Origin: Bryum argenteum
Lineage: Eukaryota; Streptophyta; Bryopsida; Bryales; Bryaceae
DNA: 64,000 nt
Reading direction: 5' to 3'
Assembly (NCBI GenBank): GCA_037043015.1
Contig: CM073328.1
Coordinates: 13,923,495 to 13,987,494, forward strand
A program made the translations under genes and the position numbers. This document shows, piece after piece, positions 34,141 through 46,474 of the stretch (its first letter is position 1; each line of letters opens with the position of its first letter). Under the pieces are notes generated by a model. That model worked only from the letters and a program-made list of their open reading frames with translations, was not told the origin of the DNA and did no database searches.

Positions 34141-37100
34141 TGGGAGAAGCTAGGTGTTGCTTTTCATTGTCAAGAGGCGTGCTATTTGAAAAAAAATTGT
34201 ACACACTAGGGTTGGGGTTGGTTGTAGAAATTCTCGTCTCCACTTTTTCAACGACCCTTTTCGATCAGTTCTACTTGACAATGAAATGATATGAAATGAT
34301 AAGCCCATGTACATTGATTTTATTTTTTAAAGTGAAACTGAAAATAAATGAAGTATTGAAGTATTCTATCTTGGGAGATATAATGGTAAGAGTTCAAATG
34401 GCCAAAACCATAGGTCAACCTGCCTATTCCCGAGCTTTTAAGGGGTTCTTGTAGTTCTTCATAAAATTAGAACATGAACTTTTTTCCTCAGATTAGCAAA
34501 TACAGTAGAAAATTAGACCAAGTTGAATCATAATTTTCTTAATAATTCTCCATTTATTATAAATTTCCAAAGTGGGAGACAAGTAGACTCCTATAATGGG
34601 GCATAGGTGGGCATTAAACCGTGCGTTTCATTCCTTAATGTCCATCACACACCAACCCACATGTGGACAAGAACCACCCAAAGGGAGGAAAGCACCTGGC
34701 ATTTGTGTGAGAGGCAAGTTATTAATGAGCTTGACTTTGGGTAGTGGGATGCTCGGTTTAATATGGGCTTATAGAGTTCGGTTTTAGGAAGGCGGTCGGA
34801 AATAGGCAGGCTGACCGTAGTCCGAGTTGACCTTAAACTACCAGAAGAGGGTTGCATAAACTATTCCATAACTCAACCATGCCGTGGTTGACTGAGGTTT
34901 GACTTGATGGGTCGCGTATGGAATCAAAACCACGACCGCATGATTGGGTTTTGGAATGCTCAATGCCACCCTTCTTTTCTTGTTTAATGTCATCCCGGGC
35001 CACGGTATGACCTTCAAAATGATAAATCTTCTCATACAGACCTCTAATGTTCGATCTGCTTCATGATAATGGGATTAGTATCGTATGATTATGAGAATGA
35101 GTCATTTGTAGAAGGTAAATGAATAGGAGATTGTTTTTCAACTATAGGGCAAGCAAGAATAAATATAACTATAAAATCTTCAAGTACTCTTCCTTGTAAG
35201 TGATTTCTAAAAACAAGCACAATTGAGAAGTTGTATGGGGCAAGCAGAAAGTCACAACTTCAAAACCATTGAGGCACTATATCATGCAGACATTTTTTAT
35301 ATTCAAGGACTTTAAACTTTGAGACCGTCTATATGAAACTATGTATAAAGCATAGTGTCTCTCAAATATTTGGCCATTTGGATAAAAGTGAAACTAATAT
35401 GGCCTTAAAGAAAATTCTCTAATTGTTCAAAAGTAATTCTTAAATCTGAGCTTAAATCAACTCAATCCAATAATAAAATGTATTAAGCCCATGTACATTA
35501 ATTTTAAATTTCTAAACCTGAAATCTAGAATAAACCAAGCATTATAGCAATTGGAAGCTCAAACGAGCAAAAACCATGGGCCGAGATAACCTTAACCATG
35601 AGAGGAGGGTATGCAAGAGGAGAGTGGTATCAAAGGCCCCAAGAGTCAACCATGCGCTTGAGGCTTGAACAACCTAGGCGGGTCAAACTCACGACTGCAT
35701 GGAGGTCGTTTGAGGCCTCTAAAATCCCCTTCTTTTGCCTGCACTGGTTTAAGGTCATCTTGGATGATGAGATGACCATCAAACCAATGTACATCCTAAA
35801 ATAGAACTCTAGTCTTTGCTTTACTTGAGAATTAATAAATTGACGATTACAAGATGGGTTCAATATCATATCATTACCAAGTTGAATTAGGTGTAGAAGA
35901 TGGCTGAAAATTATATCTTCTTAGATAGACTACGAGTGTTTGATTTGCTTCCTAATAATGGGTTTAGTATCATATAATCATGAGAATGAGTCATTTGTAG
36001 GAGGTAGATGAGAAGGTCATTAATTCCAATCTATGAGGCAAGCAAGAATAAGTACAACTTCAAAATTTTGAGGCACTATATTACAAACTATATTATTTAG
36101 GACATGGTTGCTCTCATTAAAATGTAACCTCAGTGATACCATTCTTAGTTGTGCTTAAACACCCCTACTTACAATGGACTCTCTTGCTTCTAGCATGGAT
36201 TTGTATAGGGCTAATTTGTAACTTAAATAGTCTTACTTTTGGTTGGGGTCAAGTACTTTCAGTTGTAAAAGATTTTATAAAAACAAGCAAACTTGAGAAG
36301 TTGTATGGGGCAAGCATTCACCTACAAATTCAAACCTATGACGCACTATATTATGCACACATTTTTTATCTTCAAGGACTTTATTCTTTGAGACTGTCTT
36401 TATGATACTATGTGTAAAGCATAGTGTCTATCTATAATTTGGCCATTTGATCAAAAGTGAAATTAAAATGACCCTAATTAAAATTCTCAAAATGTTTAAA
36501 AGAAATGCTCATAAGTGAGCTAAAATTCTAAGAAATAAGTGCACCCCTAATTTTAAGCTTGGAATGAGAAATCCTTCATGGCTATAATTGCTTACCGTAC
36601 GCATCTTGAGCTATATTCAGTTAAAGTTTTGGTTCTTGTAAAAACCGCATACCTCTGTTAAGAAAATCCGCCAAAAAATGGGCTTCTCTATCCTTTAGGG
36701 GTTAAACATGACATATCCTATTTCTAAGAAGCCAAGGGTTGCTTTTCTTTGTCTAAAGGCCTACAATTTGAAAAACCGTTATCTACATTAGGAGTGGGGT
36801 TAGTTGTAGAAGTTTTTGTTACCACTTCTTTAGCCACCTTTTTCATGAAGTTCAACTTCATTGATGATAAAATGATATTAAGCTCATATACATTGACTCT
36901 ACTTTTTTAACTCGAATTCAAAATAAATGAAGTTTTGAAGTATTCTATTTCTGGAGGTATAGCGGTTGGAGTTCAAATGGGCAAAATCATGGTCCGAGAT
37001 GACCTTAAGGTACTAGAGGAGGGTGGTATCAAACGCTCACAAACCCAACCATGCGGTTGTAGATTGGACCCACTTCTTGCACACATACTTGATGGATCAC

Positions 37101-37358
37101 ACACGGGGTCGAACCGACGACCGCATGATTGCTTTCGAGAGCGTTTTATGCCACCGTCCGCTCGTACATTAAGGTCATCTCGGACCACGGGATGACCTTC
37201 CATTTGATGTATCTCCTTATATAGACCTCCGACGTTCGATAATAACGTCTTGATAATTATGGATGTAGTATTGTATAATTATCAAATTAAGTCATTTGAA
37301 CAAGGTGGACAAAAATGTGGTCTATTTTCCAATAATGGGGCAAGTAAGAAAACACAAC
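34141..37358. repeat. Diverged segmental repeat block X (copy 2)
   Basis: Several diverged sub-repeats share the phrase 'caagcaagaata' / 'gaggcactata' (35,150-35,290, 36,040-36,085, 36,310-36,360) and 'aagcccatgtacattga'. At 36,991-37,008 and 37,171-37,188 perfect 18-bp complements (GGTCCGAGATGACCTTAA) bracket a tRNA-like segment with minus-strand B-box GGTTCGACCCC (37,105-37,115). The CACTA element interrupts the right end. Confidence 0.55.
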
Positions 37359-38264
37359 CACTACTAGAATGTTGCACTGCGAACTACGCCAAAATCGTAG
37401 CTTTTTGGTCTGAAAAAATTCGGAGAAGGCGTCCCGAAAACGTAGTCAAAGATGTAGGTAGACGTAATTAAAAATTTCACTACGTTGGGGTGTAGGTGGA
37501 GCTACGGACGGTATGTGTACTGGGAACGTTATGTTCCCTTCTTCGAGGCGTTCCTACGGAGTGCTGTTTTAACGTTACTGTTGCGGTAGTCCCGGGGTCG
37601 TAAAAACATTATTCTTACCCTACATAAAGTCGACCGAACATGTAATTCTATTTTCGGAGATCACCCTTGATAGTAATTTCGATTTTAACTTTTGAGTTGT
37701 GACTACAGTAAATGTAGTTTTGATATATTACCCTTGAAATTTACCTTAGATAAAACAGTCTATCGGATGGTAGTTCGAGGATAAGTGCACGTGTAGGTGT
37801 TCTCACGTCACATGATTCCCAGATTAGAATTTTTCCCGGCGAATAGTATCTTGACATGTCATAACATCAAAAGTTTAATTCGCACCTCGCAGCCATTGGA
37901 TATGTGGTTTTAGTTACTGGTCGGAGTGCAATCCTCATTTTGGGCCCCTACCTACTTATATTCAATTCAGCCCTTATTACACCGACATTTTACGGTTCAT
38001 TTGTACAGAAAGTGCATCAGTGAGAGATGATGGCACCATTTTCTATGTTATAACTTAGAATGCGGCAAAGACAAGCAGCAAAATGAATCATAAATCATAC
38101 TGTAGAAAAGTATCGAAATGGTCTGTAGAAAGTTCTGATAGTAGCATTGAAAATTGTCCAGTAGAGCAGATAATGAAGATAGTCAGCCTAATAGAAAGCA
38201 AGAGTTACAGTATCTACATACATAATAAACCCGATGCACATGAAAATGTAAATATAACATTACT

Positions 38265-39836
38265 CTACACCCTCCCCGAATATACATTACTCAACGTGAT
38301 CCGAAGTCGCAACATCTGAGCAGTTCTCGTCACCGTCATTTTCGTTGTCATTGTCTTCGTCTTCGGTTTGACCTTCTCTGAATCCTCTCCTTCGTCACTA
38401 TCGCCGCTGTTTGCCTTGCTCGTGTCCGCAGAGTCATCAGAGGTTGAAGCTAGTCTCGATGTTTCATCCTCGTCATCCTCGTCGGAAGATGTACGCGCAC
38501 TTTCTTCCTCACTACAGTCGGAAGATGCGACGAGGTCCCCCTTCTTCTTTCCTCTCGCTGCTGGTGACTTTGTACGCTTATCAACCTTCTCAGCCACACC
38601 GGTCTGCACATGCTTGCTCTGCCACCACTCCGGTAATTCGATTCTGTACAGTATCAAACAATTTTCGAAGTTCCTCTCTCTTCGCGAATCCCACCTCCTA
38701 TTCCGTTGGTACCCTGTTCAATGCATCCTCCTTTGACACGTATGCCAGCACACAGGATAAAAGCAAAGTTAGCGAATGTCAAAATTCGCTACACAACTAC
38801 AACTACAAAGCCAATACACGAAAACACAACTACAAAGCCAAAACACACAACTACAATGCCAATATACGAAAACCTGTTAATTCACAGAAGAAATAATTCG
38901 GGGGAGTAGTGTGAGGGAACTTACGAATTTCTTCACCAAGCCTGCTACTCCCAGTGAGCCCAACCTGTGGGTGTATTTGATCCGTTCGGTTCTTGCATCG
39001 GCAGCAGCTTTGCACTTGTTAGCTTTTTCCTTGTAGTTTGGGTTAGAAATTGATTCCCAAATATTATTCCAAGACTTCACCGTGAGACCATGAGCGATCC
39101 GTGTGAAATTCTTCGACTTATACTTCTTCATGTGGTTTCTAGTTCTCTGCCTCCTCTGTCTAATGTTAGCCCCTACATCCTCCATTACATAATCTATATC
39201 ATATTTACCCGGGTAGAGTAACTGAATTCTATTCGCAAATGCTCGCTCCATTTCCTTCAACTGCTTTGGCCACGGCAGGTCCCATTCAAATAACTATGGA
39301 GCTCTGGCGTGTGTGTAACTCTGCATGTGCTCCCAAAACCTGCCTATAGGAGCCCCCACCGCATTTACCTCATACGGTGGCACATCGTCCACGGTGTCCC
39401 AAATTCCTATGGAATGAGGATCTGATATTACATTGTTCTCTATTAGTAGACTAGGAGAGCATGAATCTACAGAACCCGACTTCCTCCTCTTGCCCCCCTT
39501 TGAGTGGCTTACCTTAGTCCCATTTGATGGCTCGATTGGGACCACTGCTCGCTTGGACGCTTGTCCTTTGCTGCTTTCACGTGGTGACGGAACTGGAATT
39601 TTCCCTTTCTGCTTTCCTCCACCCACCAGCGCCGCCTTTTGTTTCTCCAAGTTCCTCATGGCCTTTTCAATGACTGCCATCCTCCTTTTCTTCTCCGCCT
39701 CCTTTTTCTTCCTCAGCTTCCTTGCCAATGTTACCTCATGCACTGAAGGGGATTTCTCGACATCCACCTCCTCTTTCGGCTTACTCGCCCCATCTCCTCC
39801 TTTTGGTCCACCCAGCCTTGCTTCCAATTCCTGTAA
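38265..39836 (-). pseudogene. Transposase_24 (Ptta/En/Spm, TnpA-like) gene of the CACTA element, broken
   Basis: TnpA-type proteins bind subterminal repeats and help transposition. The 5' part is lysine-rich with a coiled-coil-like stretch (RKLRKKKEAEKKRRMAVIEK), followed by a Ser-rich basic linker. The conserved part follows: YPGKYDIDYVMEDVG, RQRTRNHMKKYKS, then SNPNYKEKANKCKAA, typical of the plant Transposase_24 domain. An in-frame TAG near 39,290 separates SYTHARAP from LFEWDLPWPKQLKEM, so the frame is broken unless spliced. The domain exon ends at a clear donor (TTC|GTAAGT, 38,925). Sequence downstream encodes an acidic Ser/Asp-rich tail (38,265-38,657). The first recognisable exon begins at an acceptor (TTACAG|GAATTGG, ~39,832), so an upstream exon is unresolved. 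Confidence 0.65.
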
Positions 39837-39840
39837 CTAA

Positions 39841-40455
39841 GGATAAGTACTAACAGTGGAGCCAACTTGCCACCCATGCAAGGGAGCAAGTCCCATGCCC
39901 ATGCTCTACCTACCACTATAAATATATAAAAGTCCCATGATCCCTCCACCATGCCACTTGGATGGAGGGTCAATGGTGGCTTCCATTGCCACAAGGTGAT
40001 AAATAATCACCATGGAAGCCAACCAACAAGGACTAACAATTTTACTAACATACAAGATATTAACCATGAGAGACCTATTGATTGTAGCTTAATCTTGTTT
40101 GTCGAAGGAGTGCAGGCTTGAAGGAAATGGATAGCCCCCACTCTTCCTTCACCACTTTGGGCTTCAATCATGGGGCCTTCTACTCTACTCATCAAATCCC
40201 CACTCTTCCCTCACCACTTTGGGCTTCAATCGTGGGGTCCCTAATCTAATTGTTTAATTTTCCTACTCTACCAACTACCCCTTTTCTTCTTACCCTACTC
40301 CAATCTTCAAATTAACTCCACTTCCTCTAAAAAGTCTTCTCAAAAAGTTAATACTTTCTAACCTTCCAATTAACATTTAAGGGTTTTCATTCAAAACCCT
40401 TAACTCCTCATACTTACATCACAATATTCAACTAACATTTGACAAAACATTAACA
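39841..40455. promoter_or_regulatory. Spacer between divergent transposase genes
   Basis: This ~0.6 kb lies between the start regions of the minus-strand TnpA-like gene and the plus-strand TNP2 gene and may hold both promoters. It contains a direct repeat of about 40 bp (CCCCACTCTTCC.TCACCACTTTGGGCTTCAATC.TGGGG at ~40,136 and ~40,198). An unresolved first exon of the minus-strand gene may also lie here. Confidence 0.4.
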
Positions 40456-43174
40456 TTGAGCCAAACAAATGAATGTTGCACATTTGTTGGCTCACATGTG
40501 GCCATGGATGCAATTTTCAAAGCTCTGTCTGAGAAAATCATATCAGCAAACTTACATTCAAAAATTCCAACCTCTCGTGCCGAGGCTCGGAAAATAGTTA
40601 GTGATGTGGGCCTAGACTACAAAGTATACCACTCCTGTCCATGTGACCTAACACTTTACTATGGCCCCGTCAAAAAAGATTGGACGGTTTGTCCCAAGTG
40701 TAATCTTTCACGATTCAGCGATACGACACAAAGCAAGCAAGTCCCGAGAAAGGTATGTTATGGATCTATTTTTTACTATGTTATATTATATAATTAGGGA
40801 AGACAATCTTAGTATGAATACTGAAGAAACTGAACTCTCAAATTTGATTACCAATATATTTCAAATAGCAGAATTGTTGTTTTGTCCATGTACGTCCACA
40901 GGAAAAATTCATATACTATGTTTCTGGCGTTATGTCTCCATATTTACTAACAGATATTTTATTGATTGTACAGAAAATGTGGTATTTCCCACTAATACCA
41001 CGATTGTTGGCATATTACCGGAGCCCAACATTGTCTCCCTGCATGATTTGGCATCGTGATAATAGGAGCCACGATGACGTCATGCGAATACCAAGTGATA
41101 GTCCAGCTTGGAAGGCCATGGAGAATAGGTACGAAAAAATGAGAGATGCTAGAAGTGTAATGCTACAAATCAGCACAGATGGCATAAATCCTGCAGGACT
41201 CAATTCGGCAAGCCATTCCCTTTGGCCCATTACATGTACTATATTGAATTTGAATCCAAAGCTTGGCATGCATAAAGGTCACATCCTCTTATCCACGATT
41301 GTACCAGGTTTGACTCCTTCCCTTCAGCAACTCAAATAGTGATTACAGTTTTTGTGATCCAGAAATACCCATGTATTAGATACAGAAGCGCATTCAGAAT
41401 AATGTACTCCTCCCCAGGATTACAATTTCCCCCTTTTCCATATATCAAATATGGGTAGAGACCAGAAATATAGATTGTTGTTCTGATTACGAGAACAAGT
41501 TCGGTACAGAGAAAAATAACTTCAGTATTGATCCTTATGTGCAGGGAAAAGAAAAGTAAGAAACTTCAACACTTTCATGGAGCCTCTCATTGATGATCTG
41601 TTAAGACTATGGGTGGATGTTGTTGACGCTTACGACGCAAATACGAAAGTTAATTTCAAACTACATGCTATGATGCTATGGTCATTGCATGATTTTCCGG
41701 GTTATGGTGTGTTTTCGTCGCTTCAAACCCAAGGCCTGAAAGCATGCCCCTCTTGTGGTCGAAATGCTATTGAATCTAAGAAGTGTATGTTCTTGAAGAA
41801 GGTTGTGTATTATGGGCATAGGAAATACCTTCCAATGCACCACAAATATAGAGCAACTAGGAACCGTAAAAAGTTTAACGGTGAGTCTTATAATAAGGTT
41901 CCTAAACCTATGAGAACAATAGGTAGTTTTTGGCAAAAAATGTGGAAAAAAGTTATGAACAAGACAGTGCAGCTGAAAGACTCAGGCATGAAGGACAAGT
42001 CAATACTATTCCGTCTTCCGTATTACAAGGTATGTGCAAAAATCTTTCCACTCATCCATTCATGTACATCTTTACAGTGATTGGTGAATACTATATTAAA
42101 AACCACTAAATGGTCTTTGTTGATGAGTAAATATGGTGACTAAAATCTGATCATGTTCATGGAACAAAATAAACGATGTAATACCTGTAGTAACCATTAC
42201 GGTAAATATCATTTTCAAGATAGGTTGGTACCTATAAATGAATACTCTATTTTGAACTAAAGTACAAAATATGAAAATAGGCTGAATACACATGTATAAA
42301 AAATTGGATATAAATGATGTAAGATACAAAGTTACTGTACCTTATATAATTATGTTGAACCCATTGCTTTGTCATTCGTTTTTATTTGTAAGTATGAACA
42401 TATGAACCTATTGCATTTTTTGTACCCATTTACCTATAATCCCATTGTTTTTTCTTAGATTATATATAATTTTTTTCGGGGGGGGGGGGTATTGGCCAGA
42501 ATCTATTGATTCCTCATCTGCTTGATGTTATGCATACGGAGAAAAACATATGCGCATCCTTGTTTAAAACATTCTCAAATTGCAAAGGTACCAAATCTGA
42601 TTCATTGGCGTTAAGAAGGTCATTGAAGCAATTCAATGTCCTGCAACGTTTTCACCCTGAAGAAGATGGAGTGGATGACAAGGGTGCAACAAAGTGGACT
42701 TATGCCCCAACCGATTGGATATGGACAAACGAGGAATATGATTCAATCATTCAAATGATATCTAACACACGGGCACCATTCGAGTATGGCTCAAGCTTTC
42801 ATTACAAGTTCAACAACCGCAAGGTGATAGGTTTCAAAACCCATGATTACCATAATTTACTACATGATTTGCTTCCCATTGCGGTGAGGGGCACTTTAAC
42901 GGAGGCAATTCGCAGAATTGTGTACCGACTATCAGCTCTTTCTCGATGGGTGTGCTCAAAGGAAATTAAGATCTCAGAATGCGCGAACATGAAGTTGGAG
43001 GCAGCCGAAATCCTATGTGAAATGGAAATGCACTTACCAATTTCGATTTTTGACATTCAAATGCATAATATTGTCCGCATAGTCGAAGAAGTGGAACTTG
43101 CAGGCCCAGTTTCCATCCATTGGATGTATCACATAGAGAGATATTTGAAGGTCTTGAAAGACTTTGTACGGTAG
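40456..43174 (+). pseudogene. TNP2-type CACTA transposase (Transposase_21, DUF4218 part), truncated
   Basis: The catalytic protein of CACTA elements. Four exons join in phase: ~40,456-40,752, 40,974-41,307, 41,545-42,030 and 42,500-43,174. Signature segments are CPCDLTLYYG with CPKCNLSRF (zinc-knuckle-like), WHRDNRSHDDVMRIPSDSPAWK, ISTDGINPAGLNSASHSLWP, HDFPGYGVFSSLQTQGLKAC, YYGHRKYLP, then LPYYK|NLLIPHLLDVMHTEKNIC and the DUF4218-like IHWMYHIERYLKVLKDFVR. A TAG follows FVR exactly where the family continues with an RARP motif (RARP is readable after the stop). The next recognisable sequence is a DUF4216-like block, so the DUF4218 tail and linker are deleted. A 12-G run (42,478-42,489) lies in intron 3, close to the exon 4 acceptor. 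Confidence 0.75.
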
Positions 43175-43872
43175 CGCGCCAGGCCGAACAAATAGAGTAT
43201 TATGGGTACATAGAGAGCATTGTGAAACTGAATTTTGATAGCTTCGAAACAGTTCTTTTCAAGTGTCAGTTCTGGAATTCTATCATTAGACAACGTGGGA
43301 CGACTGCTACTGTTTTTGAAGATGAGTGTGGCTTTCATCGTGTGAAGGCAGGAGACTTTATAAGTGCCTCCTCCGTTGACGATGATCCATTCATATTCCC
43401 GAAAGACGTAAGCCAGGTTTTTTTTGTAGATGATCCAATAAACCGCGGTTGGAAAATGGTTGTAAAGGTTCAACCGCGGTCAAATTTAGTAGTGTACAAG
43501 AGGGCGGCAGGGGGTCCTGCAAATTCCGACAAAGCCAACCCTAATTCCAACCCCATCGTGATTCCTGTGGAGCAAAGAGCAGGACCGTCCACCGTTCTCT
43601 CTGATTCGCTGAGAAATAGGTCGGATTTGGTAGCCATCGAGGCTGATGATGATGCAGGCGAGGGCTTGAATATCGGGATAGACGAGGAAGATGATAGTGC
43701 AGTAGGTGACGAAGAAGTAGCGGAGGAAAATTACCCCGAGGATGACGAGCCAAACCAACCAAGTTGGGATTTCCCAGTGGGTTTCGACCAATTCCAGGAA
43801 GAAGACGAGTTAGCAGAGATAGAGAGTGATGGAGAATTGGAGGTCAGCCAACCCCTGCCGTTTCTAGATTGA
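43175..43872 (+). CDS. DUF4216-like C-terminal part of the CACTA transposase
   Basis: An open frame continues from the truncated TNP2 gene in another phase. IEYYGYIESIVKLNFDSF-ETVLFKCQFWN matches the start of the DUF4216 block usual at the C-terminus of plant TNP2 proteins. SQVFFVDDP and W-MVVKV are also typical. The last ~110 residues are very acidic (EEDDSAVGDEEVAEENYPEDDEPNQ) and end at a TGA at 43,872. The frame overlaps 43,120-43,174 of the TNP2 exon, which argues for a deletion joining two parts of one original gene. Confidence 0.6.
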
Positions 43873-44058
43873 GCAGATATGTGATCACGTAAACGGGTAA
43901 TTGCAATGCTGCATTGGTTTATCTGTATAATTAATCTTTCATCCCTTCGATTTTTATGGGGATAACGGTGTCGTTATTTCGTAAACCGCAGATGCGTGGT
44001 AGAGGAGGCGGAGGAGTCGGGGAATAAAGGAGATGGAAGATTTGGTGGAGAAGCGGAA

Positions 44059-45335
44059 ATGGCGCCCCAGGGTAAGGTAAATTCAAAATTGTATGTCTGC
44101 CATGGAAAATTTGAAGGGGGGAGGCTCTTCCGGAGGTACGATGGGAATCTGACTGACTTCCCTACACGTCGCAGATCGGTTCCACACTACGGACGATTGC
44201 AATCGAAATTGTAAGTGCCGATCAGTTGCCAATAGAGGAAATGATTCTAGATAGAAGGGATTGAGGTGTGACCCAGAAAATTGGGAATGCACATAACAGT
44301 CATAGTTCTGCTATATAAATCTCGATTCACGGATGGATTTTGCAGGTCACAGTACGTGAGGAATGGACGCTACCGAACGACGAGTTCTGCACTACCAGTC
44401 TACAACACAGGTCTTAACAACGGTAAAGGTAAGCTTATATTGCTTTCTGGTTTTCGTTCAAAGTATTGAAGGATACTTCTGCTAGCGAATATGATATTGA
44501 CAAATCCGCAGCTGCTACTTAAATAACAAATCATTGTTCATGAGGTATCGAATCAGAACTAAGAATGTCGTATGTACAGTATAAGTGTGAGAGTTTTCAT
44601 TTCGGACGGTACTGTCAGCTACCATGAATGAGGTATCTCTAGAAGACTGTTATGCGGAAGCGCAGAACTGACGTCTGCTGCATTTTGTCAATCAAGCAAT
44701 TCTTGACATATCTACGTGTTTCCAAATTTTTAACGCTATAAGTGGTACAGTTTGGAGAATCGATCACCAAAAGGATCGCGTACGGAACCCGATCTATATG
44801 CTGAGTCTGCGGTTGATATCTATGATATAATTTCTTTGCACATTGGAATTTATACTGACAGTGAACAGCTTCTGTACTCTAGGAATTCAAGGTAATGGAA
44901 GATAAAGCTTCAAAAGTCGGAGACAGTATACACAATCAGGGGACGACACGGCGAAAGCGGGAGGTGCACGCACTTGGCGATGAATACCAAATTCACGGTA
45001 GCAGTAAGAGTATGACTATGGAGCAGGCTCGAAAACGAAGTAATGGAGACATTGACTTCATTCCAGAACATGGGTTTGAGGGCGAAGAACTAATTCCCGG
45101 AATCCCAAATGTTATAGTTGCAGAAGAGGTGTGGCCAAAGATACGCACAGGAAACTCAAATTCTCAAGTGGAAAACATGCTGAAGATGAGACTAGTGTCC
45201 GAGTTTTGGTGTGCATTTATCGACTGCACTGATCTAATGGACCGGCAGCAGCTACTGAAATACAACAAGATCGGTCCATGGCGCTTTAAAGAAGCTCCAG
45301 GCAGGTTCAGAGTTTTCTCTCGTTTGATTGAGTAG
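44059..45335 (+). CDS. Third CACTA-borne gene, F-box-like segment in its last exon
   Basis: Two exons are well defined: 44,059-44,210 (ATG to donor TT|GTAAGTGCC) and 44,346-44,428 (acceptor TTTTGCAG, donor AAAG|GTAAGC), joining in phase. The main frame 44,895-45,335 has 146 codons, but its link to exon 2 is not resolved and may need another exon or a separate start. Residues ~66-110 of that frame (LIPGIPNVIVAEEVWPKI ... LKMRLVSEFWCAFI) resemble an F-box: Leu-Pro start, hydrophobic/Trp-Pro core, then LR-VS--W. F-box proteins bring substrates to SCF ubiquitin ligases; that role is inference. The N-terminal half is basic with no known motif. It could be a captured host gene or an element-specific accessory gene. 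Confidence 0.45.
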
Positions 45336-46474
45336 AGTAATAGATAGGAGAAGTTGCCCTTTTAGTTTACTGTGTCTTTGCTTCGAACAGCTCGAAAGCT
45401 GTATTTGAAGGATGGTATACACATACTTATATCTGTACTCTACTTGTAGTAATGGAAGTCTGCAGTTCAATGGAATGTAACCGATGTGATGCGAAGCCAG
45501 TGCCAGTCTCGAATGTGGGCTAGCATTAAGAGTTCGTATACGTAACTCGCAGTTTTCATGTAGTAATATACACATGTAGAAATCTCTACCGGAATTTGTA
45601 CTGAATACATGAGTATGATCAACGTCGGCACATCTGTGTTCTGTCTCCATCAGTATTGAATTTTCATAAACCGAATATGCACAGTCAAACTTGTTTAAGT
45701 ATGTGGTTCTTAACCATACAAATATCCCTACAGTGAAACGGATTGCCTGTGAAGTTCGAAGTAAGAGTCTTGTTCGAATTCTAACTTTTTACATTTAACC
45801 ACAACCAAACAGTAAACCACATGCAAACGTAAAAGTTCGCTCCCCGTAATCACCTTTTATCTTACTATAGAAAATGTAATTCAATTGTCTGAATTTACGT
45901 AATAATCACGTTGATTATTACACTCTCAGTAATTTGTACAGCATACAAGATAGCAAGCGTGATTTTGTACACGACAGTACGCCAAGCAAACATTACTATG
46001 GATTCTAGATAGAGTTTTATCCTCTTGGGTTTTAACTGATTAGTTAAATTTTCACCTAGCCGTTCAGGAATTGGATACGAGAAGATGCTGAGTCAGTAAG
46101 TCAGCTATTTAAACTAGTTCGGAGAATGCAAGAGCTTCGGCAAAACTACTCACAGCAATGCCATGTCATACTTACCTTATGTAACATCCAGTATCCGCTC
46201 TACCCAGTCGACCTGCCAAAATCCCAGAATAGCATACTCGGTTAAACCCCCGAGGCCGCAATTTACGCCTTACCATGAGAACATCGCTTACATATAGGGG
46301 AACTCCGCGTTCCCGAGCTAACGTAGTTCTATGTGTACGAACCGCCGAGATAACGTAGGAGCGCCGGTCCGAAAATCTAGCCCGACATATATGTAGCAAA
46401 ATTCCGCAAAAACGAGGCCACTCTCTGAAACGTAGCTTCCGGGCCGTAGTTTGCAGTAGAACATTCTAGTAGTG
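45336..46474. other. Right subterminal region of the CACTA element
   Basis: Non-coding, with a direct GC-rich inner part. CGTAG/CTACG motifs cluster from about 46,300 to the terminus (aacgtagttc, aacgtaggag, aacgtagctt, ccgtagtttg). This mirrors the left subterminal region at 37,387-37,510 and is consistent with transposase-binding sites. Confidence 0.55.

Larger units (their letters stand above)
37359..46474. mobile_element. CACTA (En/Spm) DNA transposon, complete ends
   Basis: The element begins CACTACTAGAATGTTGCACT and ends with its near-perfect complement (AACATTCTAGTAGTG). Imperfect inverted ends extend ~30 bp. Both sides carry AAC (37,356-37,358 and 46,475-46,477), the 3-bp duplication expected of CACTA elements. 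Subterminal regions hold repeated CGTAG motifs in both orientations (37,387-37,510 and 46,300-46,460), the usual TnpA-binding layout. The 9,116-bp element carries a minus-strand Transposase_24/TnpA-like gene, a plus-strand TNP2/DUF4216 transposase gene and a third plus-strand gene. Both transposase genes have breaks, so mobility would probably need help in trans. Confidence 0.93.

Noticed and set aside
36696-36706. 'TTTAGGGGTTAA' resembling a piggyBac-like MITE right end (also at ~30,990)
   Set aside because: No matching left TTAA-CCC end lies at the expected ~260-280 bp distance, and the paralogue near 34,110 shows similar sequence without an insertion junction.
38368-38896. Forward Ser-rich open frames inside the CACTA element
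   Set aside because: Antisense to the acidic tail of the Transposase_24-like gene; composition mirrors Asp/Glu/Ser codons on the other strand.
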